Part shown: in pieces, positions 41,349-50,544 of the stretch | Layout of the letters: every line of letters begins with the position of its first letter | Numbering within the stretch: the first letter of the stretch is position 1 | DNA from: Maribacter arcticus | Lineage (GTDB): Bacteria > Bacteroidota > Bacteroidia > Flavobacteriales > Flavobacteriaceae | Direction of reading: 5' to 3' | Assembly: GCF_900167935.1 (NCBI RefSeq) | Contig: NZ_FUYL01000013.1 | Span: 1 to 64,000, forward strand | Length of the DNA: 64,000 nt | Made by a program: the position numbers and the translations under genes | Notes under the pieces: model-generated | The model's input: only the letters and a program-made list of their open reading frames with translations | What the model was told of the DNA's origin: nothing | Database searches by the model: none

Positions 41349-42227
41349 CTATTTAAAGCCTATTTCTTTAAGTCCTTTATGGCTAATCTTAATAGCTTCT
41401 AATGGTTTTAACCCATCAAAAGTCATGTCTTGTTCTACCATGTAATATTTCATACCCGATAGTTTTTTGTTATCTAAGATGTTCTTGAAGTTAATTGAAC
41501 CTTGACCTACAGGAGCAAATCTGCCTTGATCGTCCATATCCTTTACATGCCAGATTTTGAAACGCCCTGGGTATTTGTTGAAATAGGCAATAGGGTTTGC
41601 TTCTGCTTTAGTTACCCAATACAGATCCATCTGAAAATTCAATAATTTAGGATCTACATTTTCTAACAAATAATCTATCGGAACAATACCATCTTCATTC
41701 TTCTTGAATTCAAAATCGTGATTGTGGTACAAAAGCTTAAGACCTGCTTTGTTTGCTTTTTCACCTAGCGTGGTTAGAATCTTGGCCAAATCTTCGATAG
41801 TACCGTTCATGCCCATACTCATTTTCTCTCTATTGAATTCGAACATGCCCATTGGTGGAACAGGTATTACAAAATACTTGAATCCGGCAGCTTTAACATC
41901 TGCCATCATTTGGTCTGCATTCTCTAAGGTAACCGAGCCTTGGTGTGTGCTAATTGGCTTAAGTTTCAAAGATTTAAGCAACTTTTTAAACTCTACAGGA
42001 GTCATGTTGTAAAATTTACCGTCTGCATATCCTGCAGCTTCGATATTTTTGAATCCTGCATCGGCAACAGCTTGTAGCGTGGCTTTAGCATCTGTACCCA
42101 TATCATCTCGTACAGTATATAGTGCAAGACCTCCCATTTTAGATTGTGCATACGTTGCAAGTGAACCGAACATAAATACGGTTAGGGCTAAACATTTAAA
42201 AATGTTGCTCATAATTGATTTTTTCAT
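41349..42227 (-). CDS. Secreted sugar phosphate isomerase/epimerase-like TIM barrel
   Basis: The product is 292 residues. An N-terminal signal (VFMFGSLATYAQS) precedes a xylose isomerase-like barrel: LALYTVRDDMGTDAKATLQA, GFKNIEAAGYADGKFY, KPISTHQGSVTLENA, KLLYHNHDFEFKK, LLNFQMDLYWVTKAEANP, FKIWHVKDMD and KYYMVEQDMTFD. The Glu, Asp and His residues of a metal site are present. The periplasmic form is common in Bacteroidota sugar clusters, some linked to 3-keto-sugar metabolism. It is co-transcribed with the esterase and lies 38 bases from the Nudix regulator. Confidence 0.88.
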   Translation of the reverse strand: MKKSIMSNIFKCLALTVFMFGSLATYAQSKMGGLALYTVRDDMGTDAKATLQAVADAGFKNIEAAGYADGKFYNMTPVEFKKLLKSLKLKPISTHQGSVTLENADQMMADVKAAGFKYFVIPVPPMGMFEFNREKMSMGMNGTIEDLAKILTTLGEKANKAGLKLLYHNHDFEFKKNEDGIVPIDYLLENVDPKLLNFQMDLYWVTKAEANPIAYFNKYPGRFKIWHVKDMDDQGRFAPVGQGSINFKNILDNKKLSGMKYYMVEQDMTFDGLKPLEAIKISHKGLKEIGFK

Positions 42228-42265
42228 TGTTGTTGTTTTAAGAGTTATAATTTAGTTTTTACTAT

Positions 42266-42964
42266 TTATTTAAAGCTATATAGATAAGGGGCTTTGTGTG
42301 CTTTACCCTGAAATAATTTCTCATGTCGTTCTAAAATGTCAAGTGATAACATTTTTCTTTGAAAGGTGGTGCGCCTTAATTTCTGATCTAGAACAGCCTC
42401 AAAAACCATTTGTAATTGCTTCATGGTAAATTTTTGGGGCAGTAGGTTCATGCCTATGAGCTTTTCGCTTAAATTATTACGAAGAACCTGCAAGGCTTTT
42501 TCTACAATTTTATTATGATCCATCATTAGTTGGGGTAGTTCATCTACCGAATACCAGCCTATACTGTCTGAATAATGGTCAGGTTCTGGAGTTACTTCTT
42601 CGTAGTTGATTAAGGCATAATAACCAACGGTGAGAAACCGTTCTAACATCCAACTATTTTCCTCGGTATCATCATTATTGGCAACCAACAAACGTTTCAT
42701 GTACGCAGGGTCTGCTCGGTCTACTTCACCGAATATGTAAAATTGGTCTAAGAATACATTATCTAATCCAGTACGATCCTTTACACCTTGTTTTACGGCA
42801 TCGTCTAAACTTTGGTTTGTTTCAACAAAGCCGCCAGGCAGCGCATAAAGGCCCGTGTTTTGGTATTCTAAAATAAGTATTTTAAGAAGTTTGCCGTTAA
42901 AACCAAAAATGACACAGTCAAAGGAAAGGTTGGGTATGAAATTCTTGTTTTCTAAACCTTTCAT
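42266..42964 (-). CDS. Nudix-fold transcriptional regulator (NrtR/AraR-like)
   Basis: The product is 232 residues. The N-terminal 150 are a Nudix fold (FDCVIFGFNGKLLKILILEY, ALPGGFVETNQSLDDAVKQG, VKDRTGL). The C-terminal 70 form a winged helix (PQKFTMKQLQMVFEAVLDQK, RRTTFQRKML). The Nudix box has lost its catalytic residues: the REUxEE core reads KQGVKDR, so hydrolysis is unlikely. This is the design of NrtR and of Bacteroidetes AraR, which bind a sugar or nucleotide and control nearby catabolic genes. Its targets here are probably the epimerase-esterase operon, possibly GH3. Confidence 0.85.
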   Translation of the reverse strand: MKGLENKNFIPNLSFDCVIFGFNGKLLKILILEYQNTGLYALPGGFVETNQSLDDAVKQGVKDRTGLDNVFLDQFYIFGEVDRADPAYMKRLLVANNDDTEENSWMLERFLTVGYYALINYEEVTPEPDHYSDSIGWYSVDELPQLMMDHNKIVEKALQVLRNNLSEKLIGMNLLPQKFTMKQLQMVFEAVLDQKLRRTTFQRKMLSLDILERHEKLFQGKAHKAPYLYSFK

Positions 42965-43060
42965 TGATTATTTTGATAAAATTTGAATGCGTTTTTCAAA
43001 TTAAGGACAAAATACAATGCAAACAAAGGATTATTGTCATAAAAAGAGACAATAATAAAA

Positions 43061-43103
43061 ATGTACTGATTCTGAATAGCTAACTATTCAGAATCAGTAC
43101 ATT
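43061..43103. terminator. Perfect 19-bp hairpin after ablB
   Basis: ATGTACTGATTCTGAATAG, a 4-base loop (CTAA), then its exact complement to 43102. It lies about 90 bases past the stop of ablB. No long T-tract follows in that direction, so it may act as an RNA-stabilising 3' end as much as an intrinsic terminator. Confidence 0.7.
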
Positions 43104-43194
43104 CATTTAAAGAGGGATATCTAGAAAAGTTGATTCTTGAATTCATTTAACTAGAGAGGTAATACTCAAATTTTAATCATATTAATATTAAAGA

Positions 43195-44052
43195 TTAAAC
43201 TTTTTCGTCTCCTTTAAAATACCAAATATTCATACTCTCCATTGTATCACGAACTACACAGTTGTTCGTTAATGTTCCTGCTAAAATAAAACCGTGTTTA
43301 CTATAGGTGATATTGAGACCATATGAGGTGGCACGAACCATGGAGTATACGGTTTTACATCCAGAGGTTTTCATCTTTTCTTTAATATCCTGCACTAGAA
43401 AATAAGATAGATTTTGACCGCGATAATCGGGGTGTGTAACAAAATCAACAATTTCCATATTTGATTCCGTTTCGTGCACATCTAAAATGGCCGAAACTAA
43501 CAATTCTCCATTTTCGAAAAGTCCGTAGAACTGATGATTCAATTCATGCAACATTGAAAAGTGGCTAACATCCTTAATCTGATTCGGATGGTATTTATAA
43601 GCCTTTTTATGCAAATCTTCCAACAATAGAAAATCTGCTGAAGTCAGTCGTTTGATTTCAGTATTTACAGGCACATCAAAATGAGAATCTGTCTGCGGTT
43701 TATTGGCCGCAAGTGCAATCGATTTTACTGACTCAATTGTTTTACGACTTTTCTCATCATTTATATATCGCTCTTTCTTGACATAATCAGCTAGAAAATA
43801 ACCGTCTATTGTACCGTTGTACAACCCAGGAATTTTAGCTTCTACCATGAAGCCGTTAGATTGTAAAACTCCCATAGAACTTTCGGATGCCCTACTAAGA
43901 ATCTTTTCATATTTCTTTTGCTTCGCAAGGGCCTTCATTTTTGGAACTAGAATTCCTAAATCAACATTATCTGCTTCAGTGAAATAAATGCGATTGTGCA
44001 TATTACCATGGTATACCAATGCACCATTTATGGTTTCTATTTTTTCGAACAT
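43195..44052 (-). CDS. ablB: Putative beta-lysine N-acetyltransferase
   Basis: The product is 285 residues. The N-terminal part follows AblB: ETINGALVYHGNMHNRIYFT, VLQSNGFMVEAKIPGLYNGT, DGYFLADYV. A GNAT domain follows (VTHPDYRGQNLSYFLVQDIK is the acetyl-CoA loop). AblB acetylates beta-lysine made by lysine 2,3-aminomutase (AblA), giving N-epsilon-acetyl-beta-lysine, an osmolyte. ablA usually sits next to ablB but is not in this window. Here the gene is the last of a proC-proB-proA-ablB run (39-base gap after proA), so two compatible-solute routes appear to be joined. Confidence 0.82.
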   Translation of the reverse strand: MFEKIETINGALVYHGNMHNRIYFTEADNVDLGILVPKMKALAKQKKYEKILSRASESSMGVLQSNGFMVEAKIPGLYNGTIDGYFLADYVKKERYINDEKSRKTIESVKSIALAANKPQTDSHFDVPVNTEIKRLTSADFLLLEDLHKKAYKYHPNQIKDVSHFSMLHELNHQFYGLFENGELLVSAILDVHETESNMEIVDFVTHPDYRGQNLSYFLVQDIKEKMKTSGCKTVYSMVRATSYGLNITYSKHGFILAGTLTNNCVVRDTMESMNIWYFKGDEKV

Positions 44053-44091
44053 GAATTACGATTTAGAGTTGTCTTTACGATAATGAAATTT

Positions 44092-45291
44092 TTATTCACG
44101 AATTTGGCCATCACCAAATATGTAATATTTATTGGTAACCAATTGCTTTAGACCTAACGGACCTCTATGGTGCAATTTATCGGTACTGATTGCTAATTCT
44201 GCACCAACACCCATTTGTCCACCATCGGTAAAACGCGTAGAAGCATTTTGATACACTGCAGCGCAATCCACTTCTTCCATAAATTGCATTGCATTGACTT
44301 TGTTTGCCGTCATAATGGTTGCCGAATGACCGCCAGAATTGATATTGATTTTTTCAATGGCCTCCTCGAGAGAATCAACAGCGCCCAAACAACATTTCAT
44401 TGCAAGAAATTCTTCTTTCCAAACAGATGCATCTTTAATGAGATTGGATCCTTCAATTAAAATATTAACATCGTTATCCACTAATGTTTCTACCCCGTTC
44501 ACTTGTAACAGCTTATAGAGGTCTTCAAGTTTTTCGGTATAATTTTCAATTTTAGAACTAATCAAGATTTTATCCAACGCATTACAAGCCGATATTTTAG
44601 CTGTTTTTGCATTGAGAATAACTTTTACGCTTTTCTCCCAGTCTGCATTTTCATCTACATATAGAAAATTATTGCCACGTCCACTTACAAGCACAGCGCC
44701 AGTGGCATTTTGCTTTACAAAGTTAATTAAGCGCTCACCGCCTCTTGGCACAATTAAATCTAATTTTTCTGGCGGATTTTTCAAAAACATTTGGGTTTCT
44801 TCACGGTTCAAAACTAATTGTTGAATATAGTTTTTTGACAATCCGTTTTCTTCCAAAGCCTTATGCCATAGTTCAGTAAGGATGGTATTACTGTGCAACG
44901 CTTCTTTACCTCCCTTTAAAAATATCTTGTTATTCGCCTTAAACGCTAAAACAGCAGCTTCAATAGTTACATCTGGCCTTGATTCATAAATAATCATGAT
45001 GGTGCCAAAAGGTGCGGTTCTGTTATTTATTTCCAGTCCATTTTCCAATGATTTTGTAGAAATGGTTTTGCTTACCGGATCTTCTTGTGATCTCACTTCT
45101 TTAATTGAAGCAATCATTCCATCAATTTTACTTTCGGTAACAATCAAACGGTCGTACATGGCTTGATCTTCCAAATTAAAGAGCTCTAAATCTTTTTTAT
45201 TGGCGTCAAGAATGGCCTTTCGATTTTCATCTAAAGTGCGCTCCATACTTTGTAATACGTTGTTCTTTATTTCTGTAGATAGTAATTTCAT
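44092..45291 (-). CDS. proA: Glutamate-5-semialdehyde dehydrogenase (gamma-glutamyl phosphate reductase)
   Basis: The product is 399 residues, the normal length. It has the aldehyde-dehydrogenase fold with PFGTIMIIYESRPDVTIEAA, LKGGKEALHSN and the catalytic Cys in AKISACNALDKIL. The C-terminus has the ProA signature (STRFTDGGQMGVGAELAIST, HHRGPLGLKQL). It makes glutamate semialdehyde from gamma-glutamyl phosphate with NADPH. Its start overlaps the proB stop by one base (TAATG), so translation is coupled. Second step of proline synthesis, in the cytoplasm. Confidence 0.95.
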   Translation of the reverse strand: MKLLSTEIKNNVLQSMERTLDENRKAILDANKKDLELFNLEDQAMYDRLIVTESKIDGMIASIKEVRSQEDPVSKTISTKSLENGLEINNRTAPFGTIMIIYESRPDVTIEAAVLAFKANNKIFLKGGKEALHSNTILTELWHKALEENGLSKNYIQQLVLNREETQMFLKNPPEKLDLIVPRGGERLINFVKQNATGAVLVSGRGNNFLYVDENADWEKSVKVILNAKTAKISACNALDKILISSKIENYTEKLEDLYKLLQVNGVETLVDNDVNILIEGSNLIKDASVWKEEFLAMKCCLGAVDSLEEAIEKININSGGHSATIMTANKVNAMQFMEEVDCAAVYQNASTRFTDGGQMGVGAELAISTDKLHHRGPLGLKQLVTNKYYIFGDGQIRE

Positions 45292-46079
45292 TATACTTCT
45301 ATTTTTTCTTCAAGGGTCACTTTTGTGCCCACATTTTTTCCGTCTATAATATCAATAAGCGTACGTGCTTTTTTACCGTTAGCTATGTAAGTAGGGATGT
45401 TATTAGCTGCTGCTTGTTGCGCATAATCTAATTTAGAACCCATACCGCCACGGCCTTCACCAGCTTTCTTATTGCTGTCTTTGATGAATTCATCAAGATT
45501 TTCTTCAGGATTCACGTGTTCTATAAGGTCACTACTTTCGGCATTTGGGTGCCCATTATAAAGACCGTCGATATCCGTTAGAATAATAAGTTTATCAGCA
45601 TCGATAAGTTGCGCGATTAAACTTGCCAACTCATCATTATCAGAAAACATACTCATGGTCACCGAAACCGCATCATCTTCATTGGCTATAGGAATAACAC
45701 CTTCGGATAAAAGTCCTTCAACACAATTAATCATGTTCTGCCTGTGAATACCCGGAGTAAAATCTCTTTTGGTAGGCAGTACCTGGGCGCATTTCATACC
45801 ATAATCATTAAAAATATTATAGTAGTGACGCATCATACGAGGTTGCCCGATTGCAGAGTAAACCTGTCTGCGCTGTGTTTCGTTTTCAATACTAGATGTA
45901 CCTAAAACCTCTTTACCTGCAATTACGGATCCAGAGGACACAAGTACGGTCAAAATATCTCGTTCATAAAGTTCAGCTATCTGTTGTACCAAATTTCGTA
46001 ATACCGGTCTTACGATCCGGTTGTCTTTATTGGTCATTACATTTGTACCTACTTTAACTACAATTTTTTGTTTATACAT
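45291..46079 (-). CDS. proB: Glutamate 5-kinase without PUA domain
   Basis: The start is taken at ATG 46079 (MYKQKIVVKVGTNVMTN), which overlaps the proC stop by 8 bases. The frame continues 12 codons upstream into proC. The product is about 262 residues, an amino-acid kinase domain only: KVGTNV, VSSGSVIAGKEVLG, PIANEDDAVSVTMSMFSDND, LIILTDIDGLYNGHP and GRGGMGSKLDYAQQA. The RNA-binding-like PUA domain of longer ProB proteins is absent. First step of proline synthesis; feedback inhibition by proline is expected. Confidence 0.94.
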   Translation of the reverse strand: MYKQKIVVKVGTNVMTNKDNRIVRPVLRNLVQQIAELYERDILTVLVSSGSVIAGKEVLGTSSIENETQRRQVYSAIGQPRMMRHYYNIFNDYGMKCAQVLPTKRDFTPGIHRQNMINCVEGLLSEGVIPIANEDDAVSVTMSMFSDNDELASLIAQLIDADKLIILTDIDGLYNGHPNAESSDLIEHVNPEENLDEFIKDSNKKAGEGRGGMGSKLDYAQQAAANNIPTYIANGKKARTLIDIIDGKNVGTKVTLEEKIEV

Positions 46080-46887
46080 GTGCCTTTTCTTTTCCAAGTT
46101 CAACGGCACGCTCAAAGGCCGCGAATGCCGCTTCTTTAATTAATTCTCCAACATTATTGTTTTCCATTGAATCTAAAGCTGCACGGGTAGTACCGCCTTT
46201 ACTTGCAACCATATCCATCCATGAATTTGGTGATAATTCATTTTGGTTAAAAAGTTCGATGGCACCGGTAAATGTCTGCGCTACTAATACTTTTGAAACA
46301 TTTGGTGAAAAGCCCATTTTAAGGGCAGCCTCCATCATACTTTGCATAAAGTAGAAAACATACGCCGGTCCACTGCCAGAAATACCTGTTGAGGCGTCGA
46401 TAAAGTTTTCATCGCTCACCAATACTGATTTACCTGTAGTGTCTAAAAGACTCTCTATGGTAAGCAGCTCTATTCTTGTTACTTCGTCTGAAGCTACAAA
46501 TGAAGTTAAACCTTTACCTATAGAGGCAGGTAAGTTGGGCATAGCCCTTACAATTTTGGTAAGACCGGTAAGATTTTTAATAGTCTCCATAGTGACACCT
46601 GCCATAATAGAAATTATAATCTGCCCAGGTTTCACCAACGGATTTAACTTTAAAAATACACTCTCTGCATGATACGGTTTCACTGCGATGAAAATGATAT
46701 CTGCCTGTGGGGCGCATTTTTTTAAATCGTCGAACGCATCAAATTGCGGATTCTCCCTCAGCTCTTCCAATTTTTCTTCTGAGGTGTCTAACACCATAAT
46801 ATTTCTTTTCTTGAGTAATTTTGATTTAGACATGCCTTCTGCATAAGTCAACCCCATATTTCCAGCTCCTATTACTAATATCTTCAT
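46072..46887 (-). CDS. proC: Pyrroline-5-carboxylate reductase
   Basis: The product is 271 residues. The Rossmann start is MKILVIGAGNMGLTYAEGM. PQADIIFIAVKPYHAESVF, IISIMAGVTMETIKNL and VRAMPNLPASIGKGLTSF follow. The C-terminal signature is GISGSGPAYVFYFMQSMMEA, and MVASKGGTTRAALDSME closes it. It performs the last step of proline synthesis with NAD(P)H. First gene of the overlapping proC-proB-proA-ablB operon. Confidence 0.95.
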   Translation of the reverse strand: MKILVIGAGNMGLTYAEGMSKSKLLKKRNIMVLDTSEEKLEELRENPQFDAFDDLKKCAPQADIIFIAVKPYHAESVFLKLNPLVKPGQIIISIMAGVTMETIKNLTGLTKIVRAMPNLPASIGKGLTSFVASDEVTRIELLTIESLLDTTGKSVLVSDENFIDASTGISGSGPAYVFYFMQSMMEAALKMGFSPNVSKVLVAQTFTGAIELFNQNELSPNSWMDMVASKGGTTRAALDSMENNNVGELIKEAAFAAFERAVELGKEKAHV

Positions 46888-46930
46888 GAATTCAAATTAT
46901 TATATTGATAGTATTTGTTTGTGTTCGTAT

Positions 46931-47122
46931 TTATATGAATAGCATTTTTTCTATAGCGTTATTTTTTCGGCCATAATAGATTTGCTTGTAATTATGAATT
47001 TGTTTTATGGGAATACCCATAAAGTATTTTGTAATCGAAGTAACCTTTGAATTTCTTAATCCTGTTTGTGTTCGATACAATTCTTTGGTAATACTCTGTC
47101 TTTTTATATATATAAATTTCAT
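46931..47122 (-). CDS. Possible small basic protein upstream of proC
   Basis: A 63-residue frame, rich in Lys, Arg, Ile and Tyr (MKFIYIKRQSITKELYRTQT; MGIPIKQIHNYKQIYYGRKN). No family is recognised. It is on the operon strand and ends 43 bases before proC. It could be a leader or regulatory peptide, or chance in AT-rich DNA. Confidence 0.3.
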   Translation of the reverse strand: MKFIYIKRQSITKELYRTQTGLRNSKVTSITKYFMGIPIKQIHNYKQIYYGRKNNAIEKMLFI

Positions 47123-47260
47123 GTTGTACTATTATCTATGGTAACTTAACATATACCTAGCCAAGTCCTAATATGACGTGTTAAGCTTATGTTATAATGG
47201 TTAATAAAGGGTGTTTATGGTGATTTACGGGAGATATCCACCATTTAAATAGGATTCAAT

Positions 47261-48121
47261 CTATAAATAAGCGCGTAAAACTTCTGTATTGGTTTTGCGA
47301 CGTAGTGCTCTAAGACCTTTGTCTTTTATTTGTCTGACTCGTTCTCTAGTAACATCGAAAACTTCACCGATTTCTATAAGACTCATTGCGGGTTGGTTGC
47401 CAAGACCAAAGTAAAGACGTAGAACATCTCCCTCTCTTGCCGGAATTTTGTTCAATGCGTGGTCGATATCCGTTTCTAAAGATTCATTAATCATTTCTTT
47501 ATCTGGACTGTCGAGTTTTTTAGATTCTATAACATTGTAAAGATTTGATGATTCACCTTCTTTAAAAGGAGCATCTAAGGATATATGCTTAACAGAAGAC
47601 TTAATAGAACTTTTTACCTTTGAAACGCTAATATCAAGTTCCGACGCAATTTCTGACGGGCTCGGTGCTCTTTGGTAGGTTTGTTCTAAAGTTGAATATA
47701 CCTGATAAATTTTAGTATTGGTAGCGATTTTATTCTGAGGTAAACGAATTACACGCGATTTGTTTGAAAGTGCTTGAAGAATAGATTGTCTAATCCACCA
47801 AACTGCATAGGAAATAAATTTAAACCCTCTAGTTTCATCAAAACGTTTGGCAGCTTTTACTAAACCTAAGTTGCCTTCATTAATTAAATCGGTAAGTCGT
47901 AAGCCTCTATTTTGATATTGTTTAGCGGCAGAGACCACGAATCTTAAATTAGCATTTACTAATGTATCTAGCGCCTTTTGATCTCCCTCACGAATTTTTC
48001 TAGCCAGTTCTACTTCCTCGTTAGCAGTAATCAAATTTATTTTACTGATTTCTTGAAAATACTTTTCTAATGATTTGGCGTCCCGGTTAGTAATTTGTTT
48101 GGTGATCTTTAGTTGTCGCAT
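47261..48121 (-). CDS. Sigma-70 family factor (RpoD-type paralogue)
   Basis: The product is 286 residues. All group 1/2 regions are present: 1.2 (SLEKYFQEISKINLITANEE), 2 (NLRFVVSAAKQYQNRGLRLT, DLINEGNLGLVKAAKRFDE, FISYAVWWIRQSILQAL), 3 (QRAPSPSEIASELDISVSKV) and 4 (LRLYFGLGNQPAMSLIEIGE, VTRERVRQIKDKGLRALRR). It differs at many positions from the strongly conserved RpoD of Flavobacteria as I remember it (for example QGLTLPDLINEG, LAEQSRIVRLPLN, GDQHPMTLEEIG). I therefore read it as a second, RpoD-like sigma factor rather than the housekeeping one. Confidence 0.85.
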   Translation of the reverse strand: MRQLKITKQITNRDAKSLEKYFQEISKINLITANEEVELARKIREGDQKALDTLVNANLRFVVSAAKQYQNRGLRLTDLINEGNLGLVKAAKRFDETRGFKFISYAVWWIRQSILQALSNKSRVIRLPQNKIATNTKIYQVYSTLEQTYQRAPSPSEIASELDISVSKVKSSIKSSVKHISLDAPFKEGESSNLYNVIESKKLDSPDKEMINESLETDIDHALNKIPAREGDVLRLYFGLGNQPAMSLIEIGEVFDVTRERVRQIKDKGLRALRRKTNTEVLRAYL

Positions 48122-48523
48122 ATATAGTTTTTGAATTAGTATATATATAACATAGCAAAATTTAGTTAAAACGCAAGTTTATCGACTTTTTTATGATTTA
48201 TTTGACTATTTTAAAAGGTTTTTACTTCATTTTTGGATAAAAACGAGTGTTTTTTATATTTTTTGTTTTTTCTAAAAATCAGGAATATCCAGTAGGGTTA
48301 ATTGGTTTTGCGAATTTTGTCTATTAATTTAATAGTGTTTTAAGATTTATGCAATTTTAAAAAGGAATGTGGCTTATTTAAGAAGTTGTTTTTTGTTGTT
48401 ATGAGTGCTAATGGTTAAAAAACTTAGAAACTACTAAAACCAAACATAGAATTAGCATTGAGACTACAGACTAGTTTTTAAGATACTATATTGACCATGA
48501 TGATTTGAATTGCAATTTAGTTG
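48122..48523. other. Intergenic stretch with no recognised feature
   Basis: About 400 AT-rich bases between the sigma gene and the DUF885-like gene. It should hold the sigma gene promoter (minus strand), but I see no convincing -33/-7 pair, and no ORF or structured RNA. Confidence 0.5.
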
Positions 48524-50170
48524 CTATTCTTGACCAAGATAAGATTGTACCCCTGTCATTTCCCAACGGCCTAAGGAAATAGGAATGCTACCCACAGCAT
48601 TTAGTTGGTCAAAAAATGCACGCATCTCGAATGGCTCGTTTTTAGACTCTTTCATTCGGGCATACTCTGCTAGTGTATTTTCTAAAAGATATTTTCCCGT
48701 AATATAACTGGTGCCGTAGCCAGGTTGTCTAAGATATAGGTGTTGCTCAAAAAGCAATAAATCTTTCTCTGTTTTCATCCAACCCCTCGGTGTGTAGTTC
48801 GAATGTATAATGCCGGCTTCTTCAGATGTCATTTCGTTGGCTTGTGCATATAAAGAACCCAAACCTCTTGCCGCACGTTGTGCAATCATAATATAGACGA
48901 TTTCTCTTGAACGGGGTTGGTCATCATAAAGTCCGGCATCCATAAACATTTCTTCAACGGCTGTTGCGGTACCTTCATTTCTAGAATCGAATATATTATA
49001 TAGCAAAGCTTCTTTTCTAATTTCTCTAGAATTTGGTTCATTATCCATTCTAGCTAATTCGAACCAATGGTAAAAATGAGAGTATAAAGGGCGTTGGTCG
49101 TAATGAGCGGTTATCCAAAAAAAATTTCTTTTCTCTTTAGGAACAAAGGCGCCTAAATGTTCATTAAGGGCAGGTTCAAAATAATCTTTCACCGTAACCA
49201 TGTCATTTTTGTCGAGAAAATTAAGAAGACTTTTAGCGGAAGCTTTAGCTCTAGTGTCATATTCTTCTGGAGTACTGGCATCTTCCAATGGTGGTAACTT
49301 TCGATTTCTATGTTCTTCTAATTTTAAGGCAGACCATGCTCTAGTAAGTTCTCTTTTCAAGAGCATTACTTCATCTTCCCATGTTAAAGGAACCAAATGC
49401 ACATTTTGTAAATACCAAGTGTAGTTTTCTTTGCCAATACCAGAAGGTCCATTTTTAGAAGGAGCCTCTGCCTTAAGCCAATCGACCAAACTGTTTGTAG
49501 ATTTTATAACATCATCAATAGCGGATACTATTTTTTTATTTTTTGATATTCCTGAAAGACTTTTCATGTCTTCCAAGTTTTTACTTTGAGTTTCAATATC
49601 ACGTATACCGGCCACCCATAGGTCTTTAGCATTACCCGTTAAGTTTATTTTAGCCTGTTCGTTTAAAACCGGAATTACCTTTAAAGCTGCAAGTAATTTT
49701 GATTCATTTTCTTTATCGAGCGGAAAGGTGTATTTCCATACATCTATGATTGCATGGTGAGTAGGGCCTTCATGTGCAGGTACATCACTACGGTCTGTCC
49801 ATATAGTAGTATAAAATGCTGGATCTCTAAGCCAAGGCTTAAGAACTCTTTGGTTAAAATCGTAACCATTCATTTCTGCATTGACAATGTGATAATCTAC
49901 TTTGTTGGCTATTGACCAACCTGCGGTGTCAATAGCTTGAAGTTTTTGTTGAAGCGTTTTAAATTGAGGGTCTCTTTGTAAAAAAGTTGTTTCAGTATAA
50001 TCAGGTGCACCATTTTGCAAAGGTGGCTTTTCAAAAGACCTCCACTCCTTAAAAATTTTAACCAAATCTTCATGCGTATTCATTTCTTGAGAATTGACAC
50101 GATTTGGGAGATGAGCTAAAAGAATGATTAATAAATATAGTATTGGTTTTGAATAGGTAGAATTGGTCAT
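48524..50170 (-). CDS. Secreted DUF885-like protein
   Basis: The product is 548 residues. A signal segment ([19 protein letters not shown]) is followed by an all-helical protein with DUF885 traits: [40 protein letters not shown], a late [20 protein letters not shown] and [23 protein letters not shown]885 members usually have a zinc H-E-x-x-G-H before the E-G-W segment. Here that place reads [12 protein letters not shown], so a peptidase of the usual type is unlikely. A binding or altered catalytic role is possible. Confidence 0.65.
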   Translation of the reverse strand: MTNSTYSKPILYLLIILLAHLPNRVNSQEMNTHEDLVKIFKEWRSFEKPPLQNGAPDYTETTFLQRDPQFKTLQQKLQAIDTAGWSIANKVDYHIVNAEMNGYDFNQRVLKPWLRDPAFYTTIWTDRSDVPAHEGPTHHAIIDVWKYTFPLDKENESKLLAALKVIPVLNEQAKINLTGNAKDLWVAGIRDIETQSKNLEDMKSLSGISKNKKIVSAIDDVIKSTNSLVDWLKAEAPSKNGPSGIGKENYTWYLQNVHLVPLTWEDEVMLLKRELTRAWSALKLEEHRNRKLPPLEDASTPEEYDTRAKASAKSLLNFLDKNDMVTVKDYFEPALNEHLGAFVPKEKRNFFWITAHYDQRPLYSHFYHWFELARMDNEPNSREIRKEALLYNIFDSRNEGTATAVEEMFMDAGLYDDQPRSREIVYIMIAQRAARGLGSLYAQANEMTSEEAGIIHSNYTPRGWMKTEKDLLLFEQHLYLRQPGYGTSYITGKYLLENTLAEYARMKESKNEPFEMRAFFDQLNAVGSIPISLGRWEMTGVQSYLGQE

Positions 50171-50544
50171 TTTAATGATGGAATTGGTATATCAATGCAA
50201 AATAAGAATAGTGACCCAATGAACCATATATTTTTTAAATGTTATATAAAAATAATGAGATAATAAAACGTCGTAATTTTTGTATTGATTATAAAAAAGT
50301 AGGAAAAGGAATTTATGTTTTGGTCTTGTTTGAAAAGAATCAATTTACAAATCGAAGAATTAGGCTGTAGCATAAAAGATTACTCTCAATTTTTATTGAG
50401 CTAATTTTTTAATTGTGAATTGCTTTATTTGTAAATTGAATCCTAATTTTTTCTCAAAAATCTATCAATGGAATAGCATATTTATTACTGTTTGTAGTTA
50501 ATTTCGTTTTAAACAAAAAGCCTTATAATAGATATTTTCATCCC
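50171..50544. other. Divergent intergenic region
   Basis: 374 AT-rich bases between two divergent genes (DUF885-like, minus; histidine kinase, plus). Both promoters must be here. No repeat, ORF or clear consensus was seen. Confidence 0.5.
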
